Source: Gaeumannomyces sp. JS-464 (taxonomy: Eukaryota; Ascomycota; Sordariomycetes; Magnaporthales; Magnaporthaceae). From it: DNA of 64,000 nucleotides. The position numbers were made by a program, and so were the translations under genes. Shown here piece after piece: positions 33,160 through 46,087 of this stretch. Under the pieces are notes generated by a model. That model was given only the letters and a program-made list of their open reading frames with translations, searched no databases and was not told the DNA's origin. Numbering within the stretch: position 1 is the stretch's first letter; each line of letters begins with the position of its first letter. The stretch is from positions 1,550,001 to 1,614,000 of the forward strand of contig NGZR01000001.1 in NCBI GenBank assembly GCA_002197995.1, read 5' to 3'.

Positions 33160-34385
33160 CGTGGTTTATTAATAAGTGGCGCATATTAACGAATAGCGCA
33201 GTTATACTTAACTTTTAGTTAATCGACGCGCATGTTAATTTAACAACACTAAAAATCCATTTAAATTATTTAAAACTGTATATATTAAACATTTTTACTT
33301 TTTATTAACAAATGCGCGTATTATATCCAGTTTTACCGCAAATGCTATATTATTAACAAGTTATCGTCGCTTTTTTTTTAACTTTTATAATCGCGTATTT
33401 TTTATTATAATTATTTATTTAACGTGGTTTACTACTAAGTGGATTAAACTGCTAAATGAATTACGCGAAAAATGCATATTAAACAGCGTTTTTTTGCAAC
33501 TAAATAACTCGCTTAATATACTTTTAAATTAAATTAAATTTAAAAAGGTTATAACGTGGTTTATTAGTAAATAGGTTATAATAGCGAATGGGTTATAACA
33601 CTTCGACTTTTGGTTAATTAACGCGCATGCTAATATAATAACGCCAAAAATCCATTTAAATTATTTGGAATTATATATATTAAATATTTTTACTTTTTTT
33701 TAATAAATGCGCGCATTATGTTTGGTTTTCCGTAAATGTTACATTAATAACGAGTTATCGTTACCTTTTTTTAACTTTTATAATCGCGCATTTTTTATTA
33801 TAACTGTTTATTTAACTTTTATTAGTGTAAAACATTTCGTACCTTTTCGATAATAAGTAACCTTTTAAATCGAACACGTGTTTTTTTTAGCCTTTTAGCG
33901 TTTGCTAAATGCTTCGTTTGCCATTTTAAGCGTAAACACTTTAGTTTAAAAAAGGGCCACTTTATGCATTATTACTTTCGTCCTTTTTGCAATTTAATTT
34001 ATAACCGTTAATATAAATGTCGAAAAGCTGCTTTAATAGTTAGTAATTTAAGTTTTAATATATTCGGATTGCAAAGTTGCTTTTTTAACTATTCGCAGCG
34101 TTTTAAAGGTTTAAAGTTTAACGTCGTTTAAAAGCTTTTTTAAAAGAGTTAAAGTTCGTAATTTTACATTTAGCTTTTTTAAAACCGAACCCGAATTAAA
34201 AAAGCAAAACTAACTTTTTAAAAGCCTTTTCGAATGTTTTTTTCGGTTATAAAGTTAAAAAATGCCGCTTTAAACGCCGAAAAAAACTCGATTTTAATTA
34301 CGTGGTTAACGTGTAACTTTATTAAATTTTCGATTTATTAATTATACGCCTTTTTTATTAAGCCGAAACATTTAACGTTAATATT
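33160..34385 (-). mobile_element. pogo-type DNA transposon remnants, minus strand
   Basis: Reverse-complement homologue of 62,345-63,270. It holds two overlapping 3' ends (33,160-33,430 and 33,550-33,830), each with the same ATTTAAATTATTT-type block, so two copies are nested or tandem. The protein-coding part is at 33,850-34,360, with stops throughout. Confidence 0.6.
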
Positions 34386-34548
34386 ACAACTAGTATATAT
34401 AAAGGTAAACTAGTAAAAAGTGCGGGGTATTTAAATTAAAAAAAGGTTAAAACAGTTTTATTAAAACCGGGTTACGTGCTTAGTAGTGCAACACATGTAA
34501 GTTATAAATATAATTAATATAGTTAACACCATTTTTAAAAATATATAA

Positions 34549-35002
34549 TGTTACAATTAAAGGTTTGCTTTTAACGTAAAGCACTTCGGGGGTGGATAAG
34601 ATAATATCGCTGGTTTAAGTATAAAAAAACACGTAATTTAAAAGGACAATTTAATTGCTTACCCTAAAGGATGCTTAAAAGCCAACTTAAGTTAATTAAT
34701 GTTAAAGCCTTGGTTAAAAGCTACCCATGTTAGTAAGAAATTCATCCTTTATATACACGTTGTTTTATTTTAGTAATTTTTTAAATTTGTAGCTTTATCC
34801 CGAGTTTTTACAAATTTATAAATCCTTTTTTAGATTTATTGCTTTGTCCTAAGTTTTTATAAATCCACAAATCCTTTTTTAAATTTGCTTTAAATAATTT
34901 TCCTGGTTACGTAACCTTCGTTTTTAACGTAAGCGGGGTAAAAGCACTATTTAAAGCCTTTTCCCGCTTTGTTTCCTAAGGGCTTATATGCTAGTCGTAA
35001 TA
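34549..35002 (-). repeat. Family 1 LTR (minus)
   Basis: 454 bases, homologous to the plus LTRs at 38,761, 45,496, 48,160 and 55,280. Confidence 0.8.
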
Positions 35003-35699
35003 TTAAGTTTCCTTTTTTAAGCTAAATCTTTTTAGCTATATTTTATTACCCCGCTTTTCGTTAATTAGCAAGTACTTTCCGTTTTTACCACCTCTTTTCC
35101 CCTTTTTAATTAACAAAATGTCCGGCCGGGTACGAAAACGTCCCTTCGCGAAGAAAACCCTTTAGCGTAAGGATTTGCTTGTTTAAATTTCTCTTTTTTT
35201 ATTAAAATGCCTTTTTCCTTTTTTTGCTACGAAATCCTAAAGCGCGAAAAGTGTAAAACCTTTTTTTAGGACTTATCGCGGTGCGTGAAATGCTTCGGTC
35301 GAAACCGCTTAGGTTGTAACATTTTAGGCCCTTTTCCCGTGCAATTTCGAAAAATCGGAAAATAATACGTAAAATTGGAGGCCGAGCTGAAGGTAAAAAA
35401 GGAAAAGCGCCGTATCGTAAAACGGGAGCTTTTCGCTGCTAACGCTCGTATTAAACGTTTAAAAACGCAAAAAAGTGGTTTAAAAAGAAAATGCGTGCTT
35501 TTAAACGCGGTATTAACGCTATAAAAGAATTGGAACGTGTCGAACGGGAAAAGGCCGACCGGGAGGTTTGTTAAGCTGTTTCGTAACCCGAGCCATTCGT
35601 GGCTTTTGCTGTTTTTCTTAACTGGCAAATGTTCGAGGTTAATTTTAACCTAAACCTGTTTGCTTTTTTTAACCGTGGTAAGTTGCGACGTTTTTTAAC

Positions 35700-35782
35700 A
35701 ATTTTTTTTAAGTTTTATGGCACATTAAGTGTGGTTTTGGTTTTTTTGCCGAGGTTTCGGGTTCGAATCCCGGCGCGACCGT
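35700..35782 (+). other. tRNA-derived 3' half inside family 1 element
   Basis: GGTTTCGGGTTCGAATCCCG is a textbook T arm and internal promoter B box, followed by GCGCGACCG as a possible acceptor strand. The same segment, mutated and in reverse orientation, is present in every other family 1 copy (44,740-44,815, 54,525-54,600, 63,550-63,620), so it belongs to the element. A complete cloverleaf cannot be drawn with confidence. Confidence 0.5.
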
Positions 35783-38760
35783 TTAAGGAAAAGTTTAACG
35801 ATATCGGACTTTTTTTAAAAACTTTTTTCCTTTGCTAACCTTTTTATAAGTGCTTTTACCGGTATTTTATTAGGGCTTTTTAACAGTTCGTAAAGTCGGC
35901 TCCTTTTTCCCACGTGTTTTCCTTATAACCGTACTTTTTGCATTTAATTAAGTACTTTTTAAGCTTGTTTTTTAACTTACAATTTAAATTTTTTTTAATT
36001 TCGTACTTTTATTTTAGGTCGATTTTTATTAATTCGTCGTTTTTAAAGCTTGGTAGCGCTAATTTAAATAGGGAAATATAAAAAACCGGGTGGGATTTTA
36101 TAATTAGTAGTAATTGGAGTTTGTAATTTACGTTCGAAACCTTTTTTAATATTTTAAAAAGTCCTATTTTTTATAGTTTAATTTGTTATTCGGTCGTTTT
36201 ACTTTAATATTTTGTTAAAAAAGATAAACGTTATTTTCTTTTTTAAAAGTCGGTTTTTCGATCTTTTTTTGTTTATTTAAATGGTTATGCAGTGTTGTAA
36301 TTTTTTTAGCTTTATTTAAAAGTGTTTATGCAGTTTAATAAGCTCCGTTACTTGTATTTCCGCTATTAAGGTATACTTTTTTACTTTAAGTTCTTTATAC
36401 GCTGTAAGCGTAAACCTGTAGTTTTTATAAAACGGTATAGTTTTTATGCTTTTATAAATTAAATTGTTATAAGCGAATTAAGCTATAAGGAATAATTATA
36501 CCTAATTATTTTGTTTGTAGTTAACGTAATAGCGTAAATATTATTTTATAGTTTAGTTTATTCGCTTCGTTTGTTCGTTTATTTAAAAGTGGTAAGTTGT
36601 AAATAAAAAATGCTCGGTTTTTAATAAAGCCGTACGCTTTTTTTAAAATTTATTTATAAATAGTTTATTTTTATCCGTAATTAAACGGTTCGGCGTGCCG
36701 TGTTTCGCTATTACATGTTTAATAAAAACGTACGTTAACTTAATAGCGTTGCTACTTTTTTATATGGTAAAAATAAAGCGTATTTAATAAGCCTATTTAT
36801 TATTACCAATATATTATCGTATTTTATTCCAATTATCAGTTTTTTAAATTGGAAAAGTTTAATAACGAAATTTATAATAACTTTTTGCTATACCTTGTTA
36901 AGCGCTAGTAAAAGTTGCAAAAGCTTATACGGCTTATGCTTGCTAGCTTTATTTTTAACACAGTTTTCGCAATTTTTTATTGCGTTTTATATTTCGGTTT
37001 AAATTTTTATAAACTTGTAATGTTATTATAGCCGTTTTTGCGTTTTTTTACGCTTTAATAGCCGTGTGTTAGCTAGTTGTAAATTTGTTAAATTTTTTTT
37101 AAGCTTTAAACTTTTCCTTACCGAACCGTTTTAACGAGCATTTTTTAAACCGGGATTAAAAATCCGTTTGGTTTTTCGTTAAAATTACTTATGTTTTTTT
37201 GGTATTGCGATTTAATGGTTCGATCGTTAGCTTAAAACGTTCGTTTGGCCGTTTTTTAACCTTTTCCGGTATTCGATCCGAATGTTATAGTTTTGCAAAA
37301 ACTCGTTTTAACGAACTTATCGCTTATTTAGGTTTTTATTTATAATAAAATGTGTTAGGTTTTTATCGTTCGTGTATATTACAACTTGTCGTTTTGCTTT
37401 ACAAAAGTATGGTTGCTATTTTTTTAAATGCTTGGATAATCGCTAAAAGTTTTATATCGTGGATTTGGTAATTTAACTTAAATTTATTTAACTTTTGCGA
37501 AAAAAACGCATAAAAGTATAACAGTTTTTAATCGTTTCGTTATCCAAATTAACCGCTAATCGCGTAATTCCATACGTCGGTTTTAACTTTAAAAGGTTTT
37601 TTTTAGGTTTAAAAATGCTAATATTGGTTTTTTAATACGGCGTCCCGTAATTGCTTAAAAGCTTTTTGTTTTTATTTTCCCTAATAAAATTAATAGTTGT
37701 TTTTAATAAAGTTCGTAAATAGTATAGCGATTTTGTTATAACTACGGATAAACCGTTTATAAAAGTTTAAAAAATTTAAAAACTTTATACTTTCGTAACG
37801 TTTTTAAATATAAACCACTTTTTAATTTCCTTAATTTTTTTAAAATTTATGCAAATTTATTTAAATATAATTACGAATTTTAAAAACATAACTTTTTGCG
37901 AATTCCAATCGCATTTTTTTAGTTTAATAAAAAGCTTTGCATTAAATAGCTTTTAAAGCACTTTATATACGTGCTACTTATGCTTTTCCATCGTTTTTAA
38001 AAAAATTAAAATGTCGTTTAAATATGCAAAAGCGAAAACGTTAAAATATTTACGCAATATATAGTTAATTATTTTTAAAAAGTAGCTAATGCGTTAATAC
38101 ACCCGAAGGTTATTATTAAAAATTTATAATACCTTAGTTTTATTTTAAAAGCTGTTAACCACTTTTGGCTTTTTTTTAATTCGTATTAAGTTATAAGCTT
38201 TTCGTAAATTTAAAGCCGTAAAATATTATGTTTTACCGAGCTTATTTCGTAATTCGTTAATAAAAGGTAAAAAATACCGATTTTTAACCGTAATTTCGTT
38301 TAATAAGCGGTAATTAACGCATATTCGCTCCGTTTTTTTTTGTTTTTTTTTATAAAATTTCGTATTTTATTAAAAAATCGGAAACTTTAATATATCCTTT
38401 TCGTTAATTTTCTTTCAATTGTTTTTTTTAACATTTCTTACTATCGAGGGCTAAATTGGTATAGCTTTTGGTATTTTAGCTATATTTTTAATTTAAATTT
38501 AATTTTTAAATCGAACGGTTTATACTCGAAAAGCACTATTTTTAAGTTTTTCCTAAACAATTTTTCGTATTTGTAGTATTTTTTCGGAATATTTGCAAGC
38601 CGTTTTTTAACGTTAATTTAATCGTTTTTATCGTTTTTCATTTTAAATAATCGTATATTCGTTAATATTAAATGCGAGGGTAAATTGCGAAGTTTTATTA
38701 CCGTTATAACCTTTTTTCGTTACTTTTTATACTTACGTTTTAAAGTTCGTAATTGGTAAA

Positions 38761-39206
38761 TGTTACGACCAGCATGGAAGCTTTTAAAACAGCAAAGCAA
38801 AAGGGGGCCCCGAAATAATGCTTTCGCCCGCCCCGGTTACGTAAAGTTACGTAAACCAAAAAGGATTTATAAATTTATAACAAAGCAATAAATTTAAAAA
38901 GGATTTGTGGATTTATAATAAAGCAATAAATTTAAAAAGGATTTATAAATTTATAACAAAATAATAAATCCAACCTAATACAAAGTAAAAAGCAACGTAT
39001 ATATAAAAAATGGATTTCTTATTATTTTAGGTAAATTTAACTAAAGCTTCGCATTAATTAATTTAAGTTAGCTTTTAGGCATTTTTTAAAGCAAGCAATT
39101 AAATTGTCCTTTTAAATTACGTAATTTTCCGTTTACTAGCATTAGCAATACTATTTTTTCCATTTTCGAAATGCTTTACCTTAAAAGCAAACCCCTAATT
39201 GTAATA
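38761..39206 (+). repeat. Family 1 5' LTR
   Basis: 446 bases, TGTTACGACCAGCATG to TAATTGTAATA; the end is mutated from GTAACA. The preceding GTAAA could be the left target duplication. Confidence 0.8.
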
Positions 39207-42200
39207 TTTTAACTAATTTTATTTAGTATTTCGTTAAAAGAAAAGTATAATACAGTTATAACGAGCAGCAGTAAAAAGCTTAAAAAGGAAAAAACCACGG
39301 TTTTTACTTTTAACGGTGTTAAATACGATTTCGACAAAGCCGTTAATACGGCTAGCCTTTTTAAACTTATAACGGACGAAATCGCTAAAAGCTAAACCGA
39401 AGTAAAGCAATTTACTGCGAAATTAATATCTTTTAAAACACTTATCGCAATTCGAGCATACAAATTCCCGTTTTCGAAGTTTTACGAAAAAAAACGGCAA
39501 ATTTAAAACATTCTTTATTAAATGCAAAAGCTATTTTAAATTTTACAAATAGCAATTCGTAAACGAAAAATAAAAGGTTGCTTACGCTGCTATTAAGCTA
39601 AACGGCAAAGTGAAAAAAATGGTTTTAACTAACTTAAAGCGAGTATTTTAAAAAGTATAAAAATAGCTAAAAAGCTATTAAAATTATTTTCGCTAATTTC
39701 GAAACTTTTGGAAAAAAGGTCGGAAAAATGTTCGGAATAGTTAACGAAACTCGAATCGCCGAAAAAGATTTGCTAGCTTTTAAATAGCGAAAAACCGCAG
39801 CTAAATACGCTGCAAATTTTTAACGAATTAATATTAAGTTTAATTAAAGCGACGCTACGTTAATATTGCACTTTTACAACGGGTTACGCGAAAACGTAAA
39901 AAACGAACTCGTAAAGCAAAACCGCTTAAAGTTTTTTACGGATTACGTTCGAAACGCAATTCGCATTAATAATAAACTATACGAACGATAATAGGAAAAA
40001 AAAAGGATATAGTTTTAAAAATGCGGTATAAAACAAAGCCAATTAAAAAAAGGCTAAGCAATAACTTATTACGGTTTACGAAACGCATTTAAACCTTATG
40101 GATTTTAATGCGGGAGCCGCTTATTAGTAATAAAAGCAGCAAAAAAGGCAAAAATAAAACCCGAAAAACGGGAAGTGTTTTAAATGCGGCTAAACGGGCT
40201 ATATAAAAGTTAATTGCTTTTAAAGGGATAATAACCGTTAAATAGCGAACTTTTAACGAATGTAAAAAAAACCGATATAAGAAAAACTATATTTAAAAAC
40301 AGCGTTTAGCTAAACGTGCTATTACGATAAGCTGTGTATTATATACCAGTTCGATAAAAAGGTTACCGGATAGTACCTTCGGAAATTACAAAACATTGCT
40401 ATGCTTAAAGCTATTAAAATCGAGTACGATAGCAAAGGAAAATAGCGGGTCGTTTTCGGAATCGAAGATTTAAAAGAGAAAAACGATACCGTTTTTCGCT
40501 AGGCTTAAAAAGAGGCAACCTTAACAAGCGACACGATAAGAGGAAAAGCTTAAAAAAAGCTTTTAAGCTAAACACACCTTTTCCGAAAGTCGGAAAACCT
40601 CGATACCAACGAGGAAATAAACCAAAATGGTTAAACCTTCGGAACGACCGAGTTTTAAAAACGCGCAAAAAGCTCGAGCAACGCGGCTTTTGTACTTATA
40701 ATTCGTAAAAGCTGGAAAAACCAGCGCGTTTTTACGCCACTTAACGTATTTAAATGTTTTTAAAACGTTAAAGTTTTAAAATACCTAAATGGCCTATTAT
40801 ATTACGCTATTTTAACGGACGGAAATAATGGCTAACCTTTATCGTGGTTTAATAACCAGTAAAAAGTTAAATACGTTAGCTATAAGTTCGACGACGCAAA
40901 CGAATTAAATAAGCTACGCTAAATTCCGAGGACTATTTTAGCATTAAGATAAAATACCCGGGATATTTGCACCTTTTTTAAGCAAAATGTATTTACGAAA
41001 AGTGCAAATTCCATTTACGATTTAAATTTAAATACGATTTCTTTTTACGGAAAATGGGAAACGAGTTAAAAGTTAAACCCCGTTTAGCATTTTAATTACT
41101 ACGGTAAGAATTAGCTTAAATCGGCAAATTTACCGTAGTTTTTAAGCGTAGCGAACGGCACCCAATATTATGCATTATTAAAACGCTCGATTAAGAAAAT
41201 GCGAAATTGCGAAATGCAAAAAGCATATAGTACAAAAAGCGGAAGCTTAGCATTAAAAGATTACGCGAGCGTACGTATCGTTCGACCTGGATAAAAAGAC
41301 GAATGTATAATACTTGTTCTTTTTACTAAAAAACTAAAAAAATTACCTAAACGGAAAGCACGGAATAAACGAAAAGGAAAACTAATAAAAACTTTCGCGA
41401 TAATAAAATCGATTTAATTATACGATTTATTAACATTCCAAATAAAATATTAAAAAAAGGTTAAAATAATAATTAATTGCGAAGCATAAAGCGATTACGT
41501 ATCGCTATAAACGGTTAAACGGTATGGAATTTTTATAAAACAAAAATATTAACCGTATTAATTAAAAACGGTTAAAAAAATACCTATCGCTTATAATAAA
41601 AAATGGATTAACCGAAAAACATAATTAATAACATTACGTATTCGGAATGGGGAAAACGTTATTATTATATTGGATAAGCTGGATATAAAACAAAAAAATG
41701 TAATTTTCGAAATCTTTTAGCTTAAGAAAAACAATTTACAAATAAATTAAGCTACTGGTTAAATTTAAAAGGAAAAGCTACAAATAATTAAAACGGTTTA
41801 CCAATTACAAACCTTAAATCGTAAGCATAAAAAGCAACGAAAAAAGGTTATAACGGTAATAAAACTTGGGAATTTATTTTTGCATTTAACATTAATAAAT
41901 ATACGATTATTTAAATTGGAAAGCGATTAAAACAACTAAATTAATATTAAAAAACGGCTCGCGAATATTCCGAAAAAATATTATAAATACGAAAAATTGT
42001 TTCGGAAAAACCTAAAAACGGTGCTTCCCGAATATAAACCGTTCGATTTAAAAATTAAACTTAAACCAAAAATATAGCTTAAATACCAAAAGCTTTACTA
42101 ATTTAGCCTTCGATAATAGGAGGTGCTAAAAAAACAGCTAAAAAAAACTACGGAAAGGATATATTAAACCTTTCGATTTTTTAGTAAAATATAGGATTTT

Positions 42201-44404
42201 ATAAAGAAAAGAAAAAACGGGACGAAGCGAATATGCATCGATTACCGACCGTTAAATAAAGCTATTATTAAAAATCGGTATTTTTGCTTTTTATTAACAA
42301 ATTACGCGATAAGCTCGGCAGAGCCTAATATTTTACGGTTTTAAATTTGCGAAAAGGTTACAGCTTAATACGAATTAAAAAAGGCCAAAAGTGGCTTACG
42401 GCTTTTAAAATAAAACTTAAATATTACGAATTTTTAGTAATAACTTTCGGGCTTATTAACGCATTAACCACGTTTTAAAAGATAATTAACCATATATTAC
42501 GCGAATATTTTAATATTTTTATTTTTGCGTATTTGGACGATATTTTAATTTTTTCGAAAATGATAAAAAAGCATAAATAGCATATGCATAAAATGCTTTA
42601 AAAACTGCTAAATGCAAAGCTTTTCGTTAAACTAAAAAAGTGCGAATGGCATTCGCAAAAAATCGCTTTTTTAAAATTCGTAATTACATTTGGACAGGTT
42701 TGCATAAATCTTAAAAAGATCGAGGAAATTAAAAAATGGTTTATATTTAAAAACGTTACGGAAGTATAAGGTTTTTAAAATTTTTAAACTTTTATACACG
42801 GTTTATCCGTAGTTATAATAAAATCGCTATATTATTTACGAATTTTATTAAAAATAGCCACTAGTTTTATTAGGAAAAGCAAAAATAAAAAGCTTTTAAG
42901 CAATTACGAAACGCCGTATTAAAAAAACCAATATTGGCATTTTTAAACTTAAAAAACCCTTTTAAAATCGAAATCGACGCGTTAAATTACGCGATTAGCG
43001 GCTAATTCGAATAACGGGACGATTAAAAACGGTTGCATTTTTATACGTTCTTTTCGCAAAAGTTAAATAAACCCGAGTTAAATTATCAAATTTATAATAA
43101 AAAACTTTTAACAATCGTTTAAGCATTTAAAAAATAGCGATTATACTTTTATAAAGCGAAGCATTAAATCGTAATATATATAAATTACAAAAACCTAACA
43201 CACTTTACTATTAGTAAGAATTTAAATAAGCGATAAATCCGTTAAAGCGAGTTTTTACAAAACTACGATATTTGGATTAAATACCGGAAAAGGTTAAAAA
43301 ACGGCCGGGCGAACGTTTTAAGCCGACGACCGAACTATTAAGTCGTAGTATTTAAAAAAACACGAGTAATCCTAGCGGAAAAACCAAACGGATTTTTGGT
43401 TTCGGCATAAAAAATGCTCGCTAAAACGGTCCGGTAAAAAAAAGTTTAAACCCTAAAAAAAATCCAATAAGTTTACAGCCAATTAACACATAGCTATTAA
43501 AACGTAACCAAAACGTGGAAACGGTTATAATAATATTACGGGTTTGCAAAAACTCGAGCCGAAATATAAAACGCAATAAAAAATTGCGAAAGCTGCGTTA
43601 AAAACAAGGTTAATAAGCATAAGCTTTATAAACTTTTGCAACTTTTACCGGCGTTAAACGAAGCGTGGCAAAAAGTTATTATAAATTTCGTTATTAAACT
43701 TTCCTAATTTAAAAAACCGATAACGGGAGTAAATACGATAGTATATTAGTAATAATAAACAAGCTTACCAAATACGCTTTGTTTTTACCATATAAGAAAA
43801 GCAACGACGTTACGAAATTAGCGTATGTTTTTATTAAACACGTAATAGCGAAATACGGCACGCCGGACCGTTTAATTACAAATAAAACAAGTTGTTTATA
43901 AGCATGTTTTGGAAAGGATTTACGAATAGGCTAAAAGCGGAACACTTTTTATTTATAGTTTACCACTTTTAAACAAATGGACAAACGGAACGAACGAATT
44001 AAATTATAAAGTAGTATTTACGTTATTACGTTAATTATAAATAAAACAACTAGGTATAATTATTTCCTATAGTTTAATTCGTTTATAATAGTTTAATTTA
44101 CGAAAGTATAAAAATTACACCGTTTTTTGCGAATTATAGGTTTACGCTTATAGCGTATAAAAAACTAAAGCAGGAAAACATGCTTTAATAGCGGAAATAC
44201 AAGTAATAAAGCTTATTAAATTACATAAATACTTTTAAGCAAAGCTAAAAAAGCTACGGTACCGCATAGCTATTTAAGCAAATAAAAAAAATCGAAAAAC
44301 CGACTTTTAAAAAAAGGGATAGCGTTTATCTTTTTCGACGAAATATTAAAATAAAACGACCGAGCGATAAGTTAAACTATAAAAAACTGGAACCGTTTAA
44401 AATA

Positions 44405-44644
44405 TTGGAAAAGGTTTCGAACGTTAATTGTAAACTTCGATTACCGCCAATTATAAAATCCCACCCGGTTTTTTATATTTCTTTATTTAAATTAACGTTA
44501 CCGGGCTTTAAAAGCGACGAGTTAATGGATGTTAACGTAAAACAAAAGTACGAAATCGAATTTTTTTTAAATTATAAGCTAAAAAATAAGCTTAAAAAGT
44601 ACTTAATTAAATGGAAAAAATACGGCTACGAAAAAAACACGTAG
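44405..44644 (+). pseudogene. Integrase C-terminus and chromodomain of family 1
   Basis: Reads KLRLPPIIKSHPVFYISLFK, the conserved strand before the chromodomain in fungal Gypsy integrases, then chromodomain text ending KWKKYGYEKNT-stop, where TGG of the expected Trp has become TAG. Part of the element above, not an independent gene. Confidence 0.75.
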
Positions 44645-45495
44645 GAAAAAGGAATTAACCTTCTAAATTGCTAGGAAGCTTTAACGAAGTACCGGCAAAA
44701 ACCTATAAAAAGGTTAGTAAAAGCAAAAGTAACTAGGAAACTAGTTAGGTTTTTAGCAATAGTCGTGTTAAAGTTCGAACTTAAAACCTCGGTAGGAAAA
44801 CCAAGCCACGCCTAATACGCTACAAATTTAAAAAAGTTGTTAAAAAAAGTTACAATTTACCTTGGTTAAAAAAGGCAAGCAAGTTTAAATCAGGATTAAC
44901 CTTAGGCACTTGCCAGTCGAAAAAAACGGAAAAAGCCGCAAAAGGCTCGAAATGCGAGGCAGTTTAGCGAGCCGCCTAGTCGGCCTTTTCCCGCTCGATA
45001 CGCTTTAACTTTTCTACCGAGTTAATACCGCGGCGCACCACGCGCATTATTTTTTCTAGCCACATTCGTTTTTGCTTCCGGAAACGGAAAACTTTTTTTC
45101 CGCCTTTTCCAGTTTAGCTTTAAGTTTGGAATGCTGGACGACGATATTCCGAAGTTTAAAAAAAAAAGCTTTAAAACGTCGCACCCCGAGCGATTAATCC
45201 GAAAGCATTCCACGCACCGAAACGAGTTTTTAAAAAAAGCTTTACACTTTTTACGCTTTAAAACCTCGTAATAGTACAAATAGGAAGGCATTTCGTAATA
45301 ATTAAGGAAAATAATTACTAAAAGCTTTTTACGACTAACGGTTTTCCTCGTAAAAGGACGTTTTCGTACCCGGCTAAACATTTTGTTAAACAAAAAAGAA
45401 GGGAAATAGTAAAAAAGGAAAGTACTTACCAATTAACGAAAAGCAGGGCGATAAAAAGTAAGCCAAAAAGATTTAGCTTAAAAAGGGAAACTTAA

Positions 45496-45887
45496 TGTTA
45501 CGACCAACATGCAAGCCTTTAAAATAGCAAGGCAAAAAAAGGCCCCGAAATAGTACCTCCGCCCCGCCCGGTTACGTGGAATTACGTAAACCAAAAGGGA
45601 TTTATGGATTTGTAATAAAGCAGTAAATTTAAAAAGGATTTGTAAATTTGTAATAAAGCAATAAATTTAACCTAATACAAGGCAAAAAGCAACGTGTATA
45701 TAAAAAATGGATTTCCTTGTTTTAAGTAGCTTTAATTAAAGCTTCGGCATTAGTTAACTTAAGTTAACTTTTAAGCATTTCCTAAAGTAAGCAATTAAAT
45801 TGTCTTTTTAAATTACGTAATCCTCCGTTTACTAATACTAGCGATATTATCTTTTCCACCCCCAAATGCCCTATTTTAAAAGCAAAC
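45496..45887 (+). repeat. Family 1 3' LTR, truncated
   Basis: Starts TGTTACGACCAACATG and ends at GCAAAC. About 14-18 terminal bases are missing, replaced by the family 2 LTR. Confidence 0.75.
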
Positions 45888-46087
45888 TATTACGGCTAGT
45901 AAAGCTTTAATTGTAAATAAAAAGTTGGATTGGAAACTCTTATTGTTAAATAAAAACGGAAGCTCCGCAAAGTGGATCCCGCATAAAATATTTCAAATGT
46001 TTGCAAGGCTAGGCCTTCGGCCTTTAACCTATTTCAAAATAACATTTTTTTGCTTTACCAATTTCTTTGCTTTCGATTGCGTTAACA
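45888..46087 (+). repeat. Family 2 LTR, left
   Basis: TATTACGGCTAGTAAAG ... GATTGCGTTAACA. The second base is mutated (TG to TA). Homologous to 62,142-62,344. Confidence 0.85.

Larger units (their letters stand above)
34549..38760 (-). mobile_element. Family 1 Ty3/Gypsy, minus strand, 3' half
   Basis: The 3' LTR is 34,549-35,002 (TGTTACAATT...GTCGTAATA). Inward come a 3' non-coding part with a tRNA-like T arm (35,745-35,782), chromodomain and integrase remnants (about 35,900-36,900), and reverse transcriptase. The catalytic box reads YLND on the minus strand near 38,010. The copy stops abruptly at 38,760, where a plus-strand family 1 element begins. Heavily RIP-mutated. Confidence 0.75.
38761..45887 (+). 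mobile_element. Family 1 Ty3/Gypsy chromovirus, plus strand, 3' LTR truncated
   Basis: The 5' LTR is 38,761-39,206. The gag zinc knuckle is at 40,176-40,217 (CFKCG-stop-TGYIKVNC, His already Tyr). Reverse transcriptase YLDD is at 42,530-42,541, RNase H PILAFLNLKNPF near 42,935, integrase at about 43,700-44,060, and a chromodomain with YLIKWKKYGYEKNT and a stop for Trp near 44,640. The 3' LTR runs 45,496-45,887 and lacks its last bases because a family 2 LTR follows. Stops occur across gag and pol, almost all TAA/TAG as RIP produces. Gag-Pol would have been one or two frames; none is open now. Confidence 0.85.
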
